Shown piece by piece: positions 9,931-19,109 of a stretch of DNA of 64,000 bases. A program made the translations under genes and the position numbers. The notes beneath the pieces are model-generated. The model saw nothing but the letters and a program-made list of their open reading frames with translations, was not told the origin of the DNA and did not search any database. The stretch's first letter is position 1, and the number at the start of each line of letters is the position of its first letter. The stretch comes from Tritrichomonas musculus (Eukaryota > Parabasalia > Tritrichomonadida > Tritrichomonadidae), in assembly GCA_039105265.1 (NCBI GenBank), contig JAPFFF010000057.1, forward strand, positions 928,501 through 992,500, in the 5' to 3' direction.

Positions 9931-11132
9931 TTAATAATATTGCGACCATGCATATACGAGGTTATCTATAGATAATTCTTCAAAAGCTTTTTGAACAAAT
10001 GTTACTGTTCTTTTCATTCCTACTTCTTTTTCTTGATTTCCAAAAAGATAATTTGATATTTTAGAATTAACCTTAGATTTCAAAGGTGCGAAAATGGACA
10101 AGTCTAAAGGCTGTAAAATGTCTGTTAAACCGCTTGGAATAAAATATAAATTAATATTTAATTGTTTAGCAACCATGATTGATTTGAGACTTTTGTGAGA
10201 AGCATATAAATTCCAATTGGAATTGGAATTTCTGAGTTAAATTGTTTTCTAATAAAATTTAAATATTCTATAAAATTTTCTGTTGTCATGTATGACTTTT
10301 TAGAGAAGGTTGAAATATTTGGCTCAATTAATTGACCTAATAATTCATCTTTTTCCTCTTCAGAATTTGCACCTGCAATAATAAACAAAGGTAATTTGCA
10401 ATTCGTGCTTGTAATGCTTGCCATAACCGAAATTCTCTCCTTGGTGGAGTCTAAAACATTAATTGATACGTTGCTTGAATTCTTGTACGCCCAAGTTTTT
10501 ACACAATTTGGTAGAATTTGAAATCCGGTTTCGTCACCGTTTACCACAGGTTCGCCTTTTAAGCGTGCGTTTTCTATCACTGATTGAATTGTTGCTTTGA
10601 ATTCATCTATAACATATGTATTATCACTTTTTGGATTGTTTTTAGATCTTTGTTTAAAATGTGCCATTTTTGAAGAAACATTATGTCTTGTTTTAAAATC
10701 ATGAATAAAATGAGCGCTGCAATTGAAATTCGGAATTTCAAGATCATCTTCGTGAATCAAATTGAAAGCATCAAAAACGACGGTTTGAAATTGACTGTCA
10801 CTAAAATAATTACCTTCTGAAATGTAATTTGCGTCTATATATTCCATTATGTTATCTTCTTGTTGGTCATTGAATATTCGGTGGAAGGATCCATGGTTTT
10901 TCGTATAAAAAGGGTTCCATGATTTATCTTCATCCCATTTTTTCATCCATCCTCTCAGAGTTTTTCTATTTATTCCATGTAATGCTGCAATTCGTGAAAC
11001 GAAATGACAATCTTCATTTAAACTGTTTTTATGTTCCAAGTACTTCTGTTTGACTGTCATACATAGATCAGGATCCTTCCAATATTTTATGTATGGATGT
11101 GGAAACCGACTTTTGGTTTTTTTGCTTTTCAT
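9931..11132 (-). pseudogene. Pogo-like DDE transposase, frameshifted
   Basis: N-terminal ~110 residues form a helix-turn-helix region (IAALHGINRKTLRGWMKKW) followed by a CENP-B/pogo-type binding segment, then the DDE catalytic core. The first acidic residue is in NGDETGFQILP. The frame beginning at the ATG at 11130-11132 ends at 10158. The protein continues in another frame from about 10215 to 9931 with YASHKSLKSIMVAKQLN and GLTDILQPLDL, the typical region after the second and third catalytic positions. The shift falls right at the second aspartate motif, where I cannot see an intact Asp, so the enzyme is probably dead. Flanked by the element's own inverted repeats. Confidence 0.82.
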
Positions 11133-11346
11133 TTTTCTTTTGAAAAAAGTGACAAAAGCAATAGCATTTCTATTTTTTAATTTCTCATTATTGATATATT
11201 TATTTATTTGGAATATAAAATTATTTTTTATTATTTTTCATTTTTATCATAAATTATTAAAATAATAATAATTATTTTTTTTTTTTTTTTTTTTTTTTTT
11301 TGTTAACTAGTTAAAAAAAAATATTGTTAACCATGTTAAAATTAAA

Positions 11347-11381
11347 AAATGGCTGAATTGTAGGGAGAGTGGAGTATATAT
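11347..11381 (-). repeat. Right terminal inverted repeat of pogo-like transposon
   Basis: Exact reverse complement of 8681-8715. Confidence 0.9.
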
Positions 11382-11389
11382 AATATATA

Positions 11390-11468
11390 AATTATAGCAA
11401 CAAAAAATATAATTAGTCTATATATATATATAATATATATACTAATTATATTTTTTGTTGCTATAATT
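11390..11468. repeat. Perfect 28-bp palindrome with TA loop
   Basis: The arm 11390-11417 (core AGCAACAAAAAATATAATTA) is exactly inverted at 11441-11468 around a 23-base TA-rich loop. It starts 8 bases beyond the pogo-like element. It may be a small foldback element or the stump of one. Confidence 0.8.
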
Positions 11469-11918
11469 TTAAAAAATCAAGCTTATATTAGAACATATGT
11501 TTGAATTATCTGCTTAGATTAACTTAACGATCAGCTTAAACATACATAAAATGTATTTTAAATTATTCTGTCAGCATCTGACAAAGGGATTTTAGGCTTA
11601 AAGATCAATTTTAGGTAGGGAAGATCATATGGCTAAAAAAAGAAGAAAAATGAAATTATACTTAATATTAATAAGACAAAATGTATATTGTACTAATAAA
11701 TTTATAAAAAATAATAAAGCAAATGAGCATTGAAAAAAAATTTTGCACTATTGTATTGAATGAGTAGATAAAAAATTTGTTCTTTTTTTATTATTCCACA
11801 TAATTTTATCAAAAATAATTTAAATAAAACCAGTCCGATTTGCTCATGGGTTGAGAAATAAATTTCATTACCTCAAATTATTTTGGGTGGAAAAATACAA
11901 AGTAATCACATCGTCGAT
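11469..11918. other. Intergenic, nothing recognised
   Basis: AT-rich gap between the palindrome and the helicase. It carries a short inverted pair around CTGTCAGCATCTGACA (11568-11583) but no gene. Confidence 0.4.
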
Positions 11919-13781
11919 TCACTTCTTCACCAATTTATACACTCGACCTCTCTTACTATTAACTCTGTTATATCTCATATTAACTTCATACCCATCTGGT
12001 ATTGTCTTAATATCGATTCCATAATAGTTGTATAGATCTCTTTTGGTAGTAAATTCTATATCAATGTTAGGTTCATTAACGACATGCTCATCAACGATAG
12101 GTTCATTAACTAGTTCATCAACGATAGGTTCAATAACGACATGTTCATCAACGATAGGTTCATTAACTGGTTCATTAATGATAGGTTCATCAACAGATTC
12201 ATCATCATCAACTGGTTCTTCCGCGGTAGCGGAGTACGAAGTATCATTCTCTTCGAGAACTTCACTTTGTGAATCATCATCAACAGCAGATTTACCGAAT
12301 CGTACACGACCAAACTCATATAATGCGACATTCCAACCTGTTTTACTCATACAATTCCATGCTCTATCACGCAGTTCGTTTAAGTATCTCTCATATCTGT
12401 TGTTCGGTATCGAGTACTTTCTCTTGTTCAAATGTTTTCCATATCGAACATATACATATACATCCGAATCTCGATATCGGTTTCGACCTAGAAACTGTTT
12501 AACACTGGATACAGTATCGATATATGTTTGGACGAATATAGATAGAATATTCTCTTTAATGGACTGTCCATTCTGGATAGATGAGGTAGATATAACAACA
12601 TCAACGTCTTCGTCGAACAAACCATCTTCATTCAACTTAACCTCTTTGTTATCACCTGTATATAAAGCAACCTTGTATCTATCTTTCAACATCTCTTTCA
12701 ATAAAGTACATTGTTTCTTATCTTCGATCTTAATTAATACTTTATCGTAGTTCATTCGCTTTGTATCGATTAAGTTAACTATCTCAGCTCGTTGTTCATC
12801 AGCATCTGGTATCAACTTGTTAACGTATATATTTCGATTGTATCTCTTATCGATACATGGATTAACGATTATGTAATCTCTAAAACACGCGAAGTGTTTA
12901 ATATCGTCAGCAGTAGCACTTATTAACGCAACCTTATCGAACTCTTTAGTAATCTCAATTAATCCAATATGTTGTAGTAACATATGTGCTTCGTCAATCA
13001 CTAGAAAGTAATCTAATCGTTGTTCGTTCGTATAGTATTCTTCGATTAAATCACCTAAACATTTCGAAGCAGTGTTGTATGTAGTAATAATCACATTAAC
13101 TTCATTGTGTACAGCTTTGTGAAACTCTTTAAACGCCTTATCGTTAACTCACAACCGAATGGAATTAACATCCATATCACTCAACTTGGTATAGAACTCT
13201 TCAGCGATATTCACTGTTGGAACTATTACCATAAACCTCTCTGTACTATGCGATGCAATCCATTTACGAATCGCTGTCGATTTACCAGAACCGAATGGAG
13301 CTTCACAGATGAACTTCTTGGTTCGAATTTGTTTAGTGATCTTACGTAAATCATATTTGTTGTGATCCATACAATAATAATAATAATAATCATAATCCAT
13401 ATAATCGATTACATCGCCATTCTCATCACAAAGTTCTAGTTCATCATCGATATTTACTGGTGGTTCACCATTAGTTAGGTGTTTAATCGTTGTTTCATCT
13501 TCTAATGGATGACCGTTCTTATCGAAGTAACCTTCACACTGTATAGTGTATAATCGTTCAGGGATCTCATCAAACATCTGCCATCGAATATATGACGGAT
13601 CATGGACTTCTTCTGGTGTTGGTATTGGTTCGATTTGTTGTTTCAATGGATCATCGTCATCACGGAAATCATTTATAGATATGGATTTCATACCTTCATA
13701 TACGTGATCGTATAACATAGTGTTCAGTGTCATTGGTTTCAGTTGGATAAAATTTTCATGTAATTCACATATCAAACCCAT
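11919..13781 (-). pseudogene. Superfamily II DEAH-type helicase, orphan and virus-like
   Basis: A helicase-like gene of about 620 codons that appears to be broken once. In order it shows a poorly conserved acidic N-terminal region, a Walker A motif (APFGSGKSTA), a DEAH box (VIDEAHML), motif III (LISATADD), and a C-terminal helicase lobe with a glycine-arginine finger (QFLGRNRYRD). The layout resembles origin-binding-protein-like (UL9-type) helicases of DNA viruses and virus-like elements. The C-terminal tail has tandem acidic repeats of the NEPIVDEHV type (about 12070-12200). G+C content is above that of the flanks but below that of the Polinton. I treat it as a likely relic of a virus-like element; no capsid gene or terminal repeat was found with it, so the parent family is unknown. 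Confidence 0.65.
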
Positions 13782-14160
13782 TGTTTGTACATATAGTCAT
13801 TCATTATATACTACAATAGTCATTCATTATCTGTCACTATTAGTTCTACTTTATTGGACACTATCTCGATAATGTCGTATATGAGTATAGCTATGGAATT
13901 GTTTAGAAACGGTTTCATATTAATATAGCCGATTTGGCCTATTATAATAGTTTATTTAGCCATTATTTTAGGTTATCGCTATTAGAATTGTTATATATAG
14001 ACATATATCTGTAGTCTTGTGCCACAAGTAGCACTAAATTAAATACAAAAACAGCTGATTTTTGGGGGATTTCGTCAATTAAATTAGCTGTCCCGCGACT
14101 GTGGCGGGTATATATACTAATTTGGTCGAGGATGACAAAAATGTCAATTTTTGGTAGACT
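13782..14160. other. Upstream region of helicase relic
   Basis: Contains two copies of ATAGTCATTCATTAT (13793-13832) close to the helicase start, possibly a promoter repeat, and a short GC-rich stretch CCCGCGACTGTGGCGGG near 14092-14108 that can fold on itself. No gene. Confidence 0.4.
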
Positions 14161-14250
14161 GAATGAATTAGAGCTAAGGGAGTGAGCGAAGCGAACGTGG
14201 GTGAAGCACGTAGTGCGGAACCCTCCTTAGTACATCTACTAATTCATTGA
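14161..14250. other. Imperfect hairpin with GC-rich loop
   Basis: The left arm 14161-14183 (AATGAATTAG and CTAAGGGAG) pairs with the right arm 14221-14249 (CTCCTTAG and CTAATTCATT) around a small internal bulge. The ~37-base loop is unusually GC-rich for this region and contains GAGCGAAGCGAAC. It may be the end of a mobile element or a structured RNA; nothing decides. Confidence 0.55.
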
Positions 14251-15362
14251 CATAATACATTTTTATTTGAATCAAATTCACTGGATACTTTTAAAATAAA
14301 AGCTATCTTCGAATTAGGAAAGAAATACTGGGTTAAGTCTTAAAACAACAAATATCTATTTCTTGTTTTCGTAGAGATAGATTTTCATCAAAATTGAGAG
14401 GATATAATCATTTAAATCCAGAATTAATTCAAAACATATACTTTGATGATCTGAAATATAGTTCAATTGTTTTTATTCTCTTGTACTTGTCATATTTTCT
14501 ACCTATATTTATTAAAAGTCACCAAAAATGTTACACCATTGGACATATCAAAGGAGAAAAGCCATTGGCGACTAGACTCATTAAATGTTAATAAAAAATA
14601 ACACTTTTTTTATCAAAGTACAAAACAAAAACTTTATACTTTGAGAAAAAGAAATTTATATCTTTGAGATCTCTTACCCAATTGAAAACGTTTGATTTTG
14701 AATGTGTTCCAGATTTGAATTTCGAAATTTATAATTATGTTTAATTATTAATAGTCTTTGTAAAAAAAGTTTCTAAACATACAGGATTTGTACCTTAATC
14801 AAATTTCTAGAATAATATCACAAATTGCAATTGAATAAAAGTGGATTTTTCTATATGTATATATTTAAAAATGATTTATTGATCAAGGAATATTTGTATT
14901 TTTATAAAAATCTAAAATTGAATACTTTACATTTTAAACACAATTATTAAATTCTTGTTTTTCGAGATTGTTTAATTAAAGTCGTCATTCAAGAGGCTAA
15001 AATTTGGTTTTATGCTTATCAATTTTATATATGATTCTTCAGATCATTCTTTCCGTACTTTTTTTTTAGACAAAAATTATAATGCAATTACAAGAAATCG
15101 TGATTTATCATAGATATCATATTTTTTAACTTATTTTATAATTAAAAGCATTGATTTAATAATCTTATCTACAAAAAAATAATAAAAAAAAAAACATGAA
15201 GATTGATTTTATTCATCAAGAAAAAAAATTGACATTTTCTTTATTTTAACACAAAATTACAAATTTTCATACACAAATATTAGAAAGCATTACAAAATAA
15301 TAAAAAAAAGGTTTTTTTTTACTAATTTATATTTTTGAAGAAAAATAAAAATTAAAACCGTA
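14251..15362. other. Intergenic, one MITE-end relic
   Basis: No credible gene. At 14775-14797 a stretch containing CAGGATTTGTACCTTAA matches the end of the inverted-repeat element at 44451-44696, so it is a solo end or a decayed copy. The remainder is plain AT-rich DNA running to the 3' end of the glucosidase gene. Confidence 0.5.
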
Positions 15363-17915
15363 TTACTTTTTCTGGCACAAGTAGCAGCAGCGGAGAACTC
15401 TGACCACGCAAGCCTGAAGATTTTCAATTGGGACTTCACCTTTTTGAACTCCTTCGATAATATCATCTTCATTTTGCTGGCATCCTGGCATTTGAAGATC
15501 ATTTCCCGCGTTGATGCATTCCTTTGAGCTTGAGAAAGGATACTTTGGATTTGGCTTTGAGAACATGTAAGAAGTTTCAGAAGATGTGAACCAATCTGTC
15601 ATGATGAGTCCTTCATAACCCCATTCTGTGTGGACGACGTCATGTAAGACAGGCTTGTGGTTTGCTGCATGGACGCCATTTACAAGGTTGTAAGAAGTCA
15701 TGATTGAATACGGCTTTCCTTCTTCGACTGGGATTTGGAAGTTTCTCAAGTAAATTTCACGCATAGCTCTTTCATTGACGTGTTCGTTGATGAACATTCT
15801 GTTGTCTTCGTTATTGTTGCAGAAGAAGTGCTTCAAGGTGACACCGAGTCCTGGGAATGATTGGACACCCTTCATCTCATTCAAGGCACAAAGACCAGAG
15901 AGAACTGGATCTTCAGAGAAATACTCGAAGTTTCTTCCACACAATGGATTTCGATGAATGTTCATGCCTGGTGCCAACCAGAGATGAACGTGGAACTTCT
16001 CCATTTCACTTCCGATTATCTTACCCATTTCTTCGAGCATGTGCATATCCCATGAGTTTGCAAGCATCGTTGCAATTGGTATAGCTGTGCAATACTGATA
16101 CCAGTCGATGTCGCCTGGCTGTGCTGGCTCAATTTCAGTGACAAGATCGCCAATCATCATTCCTCCTTTCCTCAACACTCCTTTCGAATCTGTTCTGAAA
16201 TGAGGCGTCAAACGAAGACCTGCTGGACCATCGGCAAGAACTAGTGCACTAACACCTCTGTTTTCAAGAATGGCTGATGTTTCTCCTGCTGCACCTGGAA
16301 CTAAAGCACTTGCTTGTCCAATTGCACTTTCGACTTCTTTGGCGATTTTGCCAACAGCCATGCTTGCCATTTCAGGAACAGTCAATTGTGCAACCAATTC
16401 TTCCACTGTGTACTTGCCTGCAATGACTTCTTGCATTGTGATTTTGTGGTCCTTGTGCTTGTCTTCAAGCTTTGTGTTTGGATGATACTCAATTGTTCTT
16501 GTTTTGAATGACGATGATGAAAGCTTGATGACTTTGGCATTCTTAAGTTCGGATTCTTCATTTGGTGGACGATATGGAGTGACACCTTTGACAGATATTT
16601 CTTCAATGTTTTCTGTTGGAATGACCTTCTTCATTTGCTCGAGAACAACGAGTTTATCAAGCTCGATTTTGGCGCAAGCACAAGTTGTTCTGCTACTGTT
16701 TCCGACACGGACAATATATGTTCCTTCTTCGAGAGCCCATCTTGAATGCTCAACGCAATATGATGCACAATAACGTATTGGACATTTTACTGTAACTTCT
16801 TCGCTTTCGCCTGGTGCAAGTAACTTGCTCTTTCCGAAGCCAACGAGAACTTGGAATGGCTTGTCAATATGTCCGTTTGGTGCAGAAACGTAAACTTGAA
16901 CAACTTCCTTTCCGGAATATTTTGAGCCAGTGTTTTTAACTGTTGCCTTGACGGTTATGAATTCGTTATTTGCTTCAACTTGCGGATTCTCTATTGAAAA
17001 AGTGGAATAGCCAAGACCATAACCGAAGCAGTATTTTGGTGTAACGTTGAAACGGTCGAAATATCGATAACCTACATAGATGCCTTCTTTGTAATATTCA
17101 TCATCCCAGTTTCCGTTTTGGTGGCTGAATTCATTGGAGAATGGATAGTCGTTGTAGTCTTGTGCCCAAGTTGTTGAGAGCCTTCCAGAAGGGGACACTT
17201 TTCCGAGTAACAAATCAGCAACGATGTTTCCTGTTTGGTTTCCACATTGGCTGATATACAAAATTGCATTAACACCTTCAATCGAGTCGATTTGTTTGGC
17301 ATCAATAACGCCTCCAATATTGAGGAGAACAATTAATTGCTTGAAATGCTTTCCGAGGAAGGCGATGTTCTTGATTTCATCGTCAAGAAGGTAGTAATCA
17401 CCGGGCACGTTGAAACGGTCTGATCCTTCTCCTGAGTTTCTTGAGAGTGCGTATATGGCGATATCTGTTCCGGCATCTTTGATGTGTTCATCTTTGATTA
17501 ACGTCATTGACTTCTCATAGAACGGCATGTCCATTTGAGCGCAAATTGGAGCAATTTTCCTTTCTTCTGCAATTTTATGAATATAGGCCAAATATTCTTC
17601 TTTGGCTTGCTTGATGTGAACATCATATTCATCTAGCCACTTCTTCGTTGTAATTGTGAATCCTTCATTTTCTAAACCTTTTTCAATGTTTACAACATAT
17701 CTGCTATTAACATCACCAGATCCTGTTCCTCCTTTGATTGTTTTCCTTGCAGCATTTCCAAAGAGGGCAATTTTTCCTGGGCCTTGAAGTGGAAGGGCTC
17801 CTTTGTTTTGAAGTAAAACTGCAGCTTCTCCAACTGTTTTCCTAACAGTGGCATCATTCTTCTTTTCCAATTCTGTTACTGAATCTGTTCTATCAGCAAA
17901 GTGTGTATCTGCCAT
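15363..17915 (-). CDS. Glycoside hydrolase family 3 beta-glucosidase, permuted domain order
   Basis: Hydrolyses terminal beta-D-glucosyl bonds, probably of oligosaccharides. The 850-residue protein has the GH3 domains in swapped order. The alpha/beta sandwich comes first (LLQNKGALPL, GTGSGDVNS, SRNSGEGSDR), then a fibronectin-III-like domain (GYGLGYSTFSI, VQVYVSAP). The TIM-barrel domain is last, with LADGPAGLR, APGMNIHRNPLCGRNFEYFS and LKHFFCNNNE. The nucleophile is the Asp of LIMTDWFTS near residue 774. No signal peptide is visible. This inverted order is known from rumen-type bacterial enzymes such as those of Butyrivibrio and Ruminococcus, so bacterial origin by lateral transfer is likely. 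The ATG at 17913-17915 is the first in frame. The gene is intact and stands alone. Confidence 0.93.
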   Translation of the reverse strand: MADTHFADRTDSVTELEKKNDATVRKTVGEAAVLLQNKGALPLQGPGKIALFGNAARKTIKGGTGSGDVNSRYVVNIEKGLENEGFTITTKKWLDEYDVHIKQAKEEYLAYIHKIAEERKIAPICAQMDMPFYEKSMTLIKDEHIKDAGTDIAIYALSRNSGEGSDRFNVPGDYYLLDDEIKNIAFLGKHFKQLIVLLNIGGVIDAKQIDSIEGVNAILYISQCGNQTGNIVADLLLGKVSPSGRLSTTWAQDYNDYPFSNEFSHQNGNWDDEYYKEGIYVGYRYFDRFNVTPKYCFGYGLGYSTFSIENPQVEANNEFITVKATVKNTGSKYSGKEVVQVYVSAPNGHIDKPFQVLVGFGKSKLLAPGESEEVTVKCPIRYCASYCVEHSRWALEEGTYIVRVGNSSRTTCACAKIELDKLVVLEQMKKVIPTENIEEISVKGVTPYRPPNEESELKNAKVIKLSSSSFKTRTIEYHPNTKLEDKHKDHKITMQEVIAGKYTVEELVAQLTVPEMASMAVGKIAKEVESAIGQASALVPGAAGETSAILENRGVSALVLADGPAGLRLTPHFRTDSKGVLRKGGMMIGDLVTEIEPAQPGDIDWYQYCTAIPIATMLANSWDMHMLEEMGKIIGSEMEKFHVHLWLAPGMNIHRNPLCGRNFEYFSEDPVLSGLCALNEMKGVQSFPGLGVTLKHFFCNNNEDNRMFINEHVNERAMREIYLRNFQIPVEEGKPYSIMTSYNLVNGVHAANHKPVLHDVVHTEWGYEGLIMTDWFTSSETSYMFSKPNPKYPFSSSKECINAGNDLQMPGCQQNEDDIIEGVQKGEVPIENLQACVVRVLRCCYLCQKK

Positions 17916-17943
17916 TAAACTATTTTTTAAAAAAAAGTGAAGT

Positions 17944-17988
<45 letters not shown>

Positions 17989-18561
17989 TCGATTATTTTA
18001 ATTTATTTCAATTATTCGCATCACATCCACAATATTACTCTGAAAAATCTTTGAAAAGCTTCCAAATTTTTTTTCGAATATTATGCAATCTTTTTTTATT
18101 TGCATTGAATCAATTGAAAAATAAAAACAAAAAAATTATTGATTCTCTTTATTCTTCTTATTCAATATCTTTCAAAAGATCTTTTTAATTTAAAAATTTA
18201 TTTCATTTAAAAAATTACATTCATTTTTTATATTATTAGATTTTATATTTATTTTTCTATTGATTTTTCTTCATTAATCGATTATATTTACTTGATTTTT
18301 TTTTCATAGAAACTGTAATATCCAAAGGGAATTTATTAATATTTTTCTTAATCAAATAAATATCATACATTAAATTTAAAATATATATGCAATTTAAGAA
18401 TCAAAACAATCGATTGGCTATTTAATTTTTTATAACTTAAAGTGAATAAAAAATAACTAGACATCATATTTTGAAATGGATGAGATGTGATTTTAAAGGT
18501 ATTGAAAAAAAGTTAAGTCAAGTGAAATGAGATTAGATTTGTGCCGAGTCCCGGACAAACT
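17916..18561. other. Intergenic up to the Polinton, with T37 tract
   Basis: A run of 37 T at 17946-17982 lies just upstream of the glucosidase start. The rest is AT-rich without genes. The last 20 bases before the Polinton (CCGAGTCCCGGACAAACT) are GC-rich and are not repeated at the right end except for the final AAACT. Confidence 0.5.
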
Positions 18562-19077
18562 AGTAGTGTAGGGGAGGCGCGTAGGACCCCTAGATACGAA
18601 ATTCGTCGAAAATGGCCCTTAAATGGGTAGTTACGAGCATGGAAACGCGTTTTCGACAAGTCCCCAAAAGAGCCCCAAATGGACCTTAAATGACCCGTTT
18701 CCGTGACGACAAGCACATCGTCAGAACAGCGGTTTCAGTGACTCCGACGTGACATGTCCATCTCGACATTTCTCGCGTGAAACACACACTCGGAGGGTCT
18801 AGTTACGGTGCTCGAAATGGACGACCCCCAGATACGAAATTCGTCGAAAATGGCCCTTAAATGGGTAGTTACTGAGAGATCCTCGTTTGTGACCATCCCA
18901 TGACGATTTTCGTGGTGGTTATGCCCGGTAAAGAGTCTCGTTAGTGGGTGAAATGGACGACCCCCAGATATTGTTTATACCTCATGAGCGATAAATAGCG
19001 GGGTGGGTGAGTGTGGATGTACGTGGATGGGTGATCTCGTGAGGGGTGTGCATGTGGGGGTGGGCTCGTGAGGGGTG
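18562..19077 (+). repeat. Left terminal inverted repeat of Polinton
   Basis: 516 bp, matched without gap by 32674-33189 in reverse complement. A ~45-base block beginning GATACGAAATTCGTCGAAAA occurs twice within it (about 18594 and 18832), so each end holds an internal direct repeat. Confidence 0.95.
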
Positions 19078-19093
19078 ATGGCTTATGGGTCAT

Positions 19094-19105
19094 AAATTTT
19101 TTAAC
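19094..19105 (+). promoter_or_regulatory. Candidate promoter of polymerase gene
   Basis: AAATTTTTTAAC ends 4 bases before the ATG at 19110. It is a weak match to the CTATTTTTA motif found before the other element genes. Confidence 0.4.
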
Positions 19106-19109
19106 ACCC

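Larger units (their letters stand above)
8681..11381. mobile_element. Pogo-like (Tc1/mariner superfamily) DNA transposon, decayed
   Basis: A 2.7-kb element bounded by 35-bp perfect terminal inverted repeats at 8681-8715 and 11347-11381. The ends run into TATATA, so the exact border and the TA target duplication of this superfamily cannot be separated. It contains one transposase gene on the minus strand, frameshifted late in the frame, and a 119-bp tandem array between that gene and the left end. The rest of the interior is non-coding. The perfect inverted repeats argue that the element is not ancient, although the transposase is broken. Confidence 0.85.

Noticed and set aside
12028-12750. 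240-residue plus-strand frame rich in Ser/Thr
   Set aside because: It lies antisense to the helicase and its repeats mirror the NEPIVDEHV repeats of the sense strand.
18513-18716. Open frame crossing the left Polinton border, repeated at 33035-33259
   Set aside because: It is the same terminal-repeat sequence read in both ends and runs into unrelated flanks; no protein family and no promoter motif.
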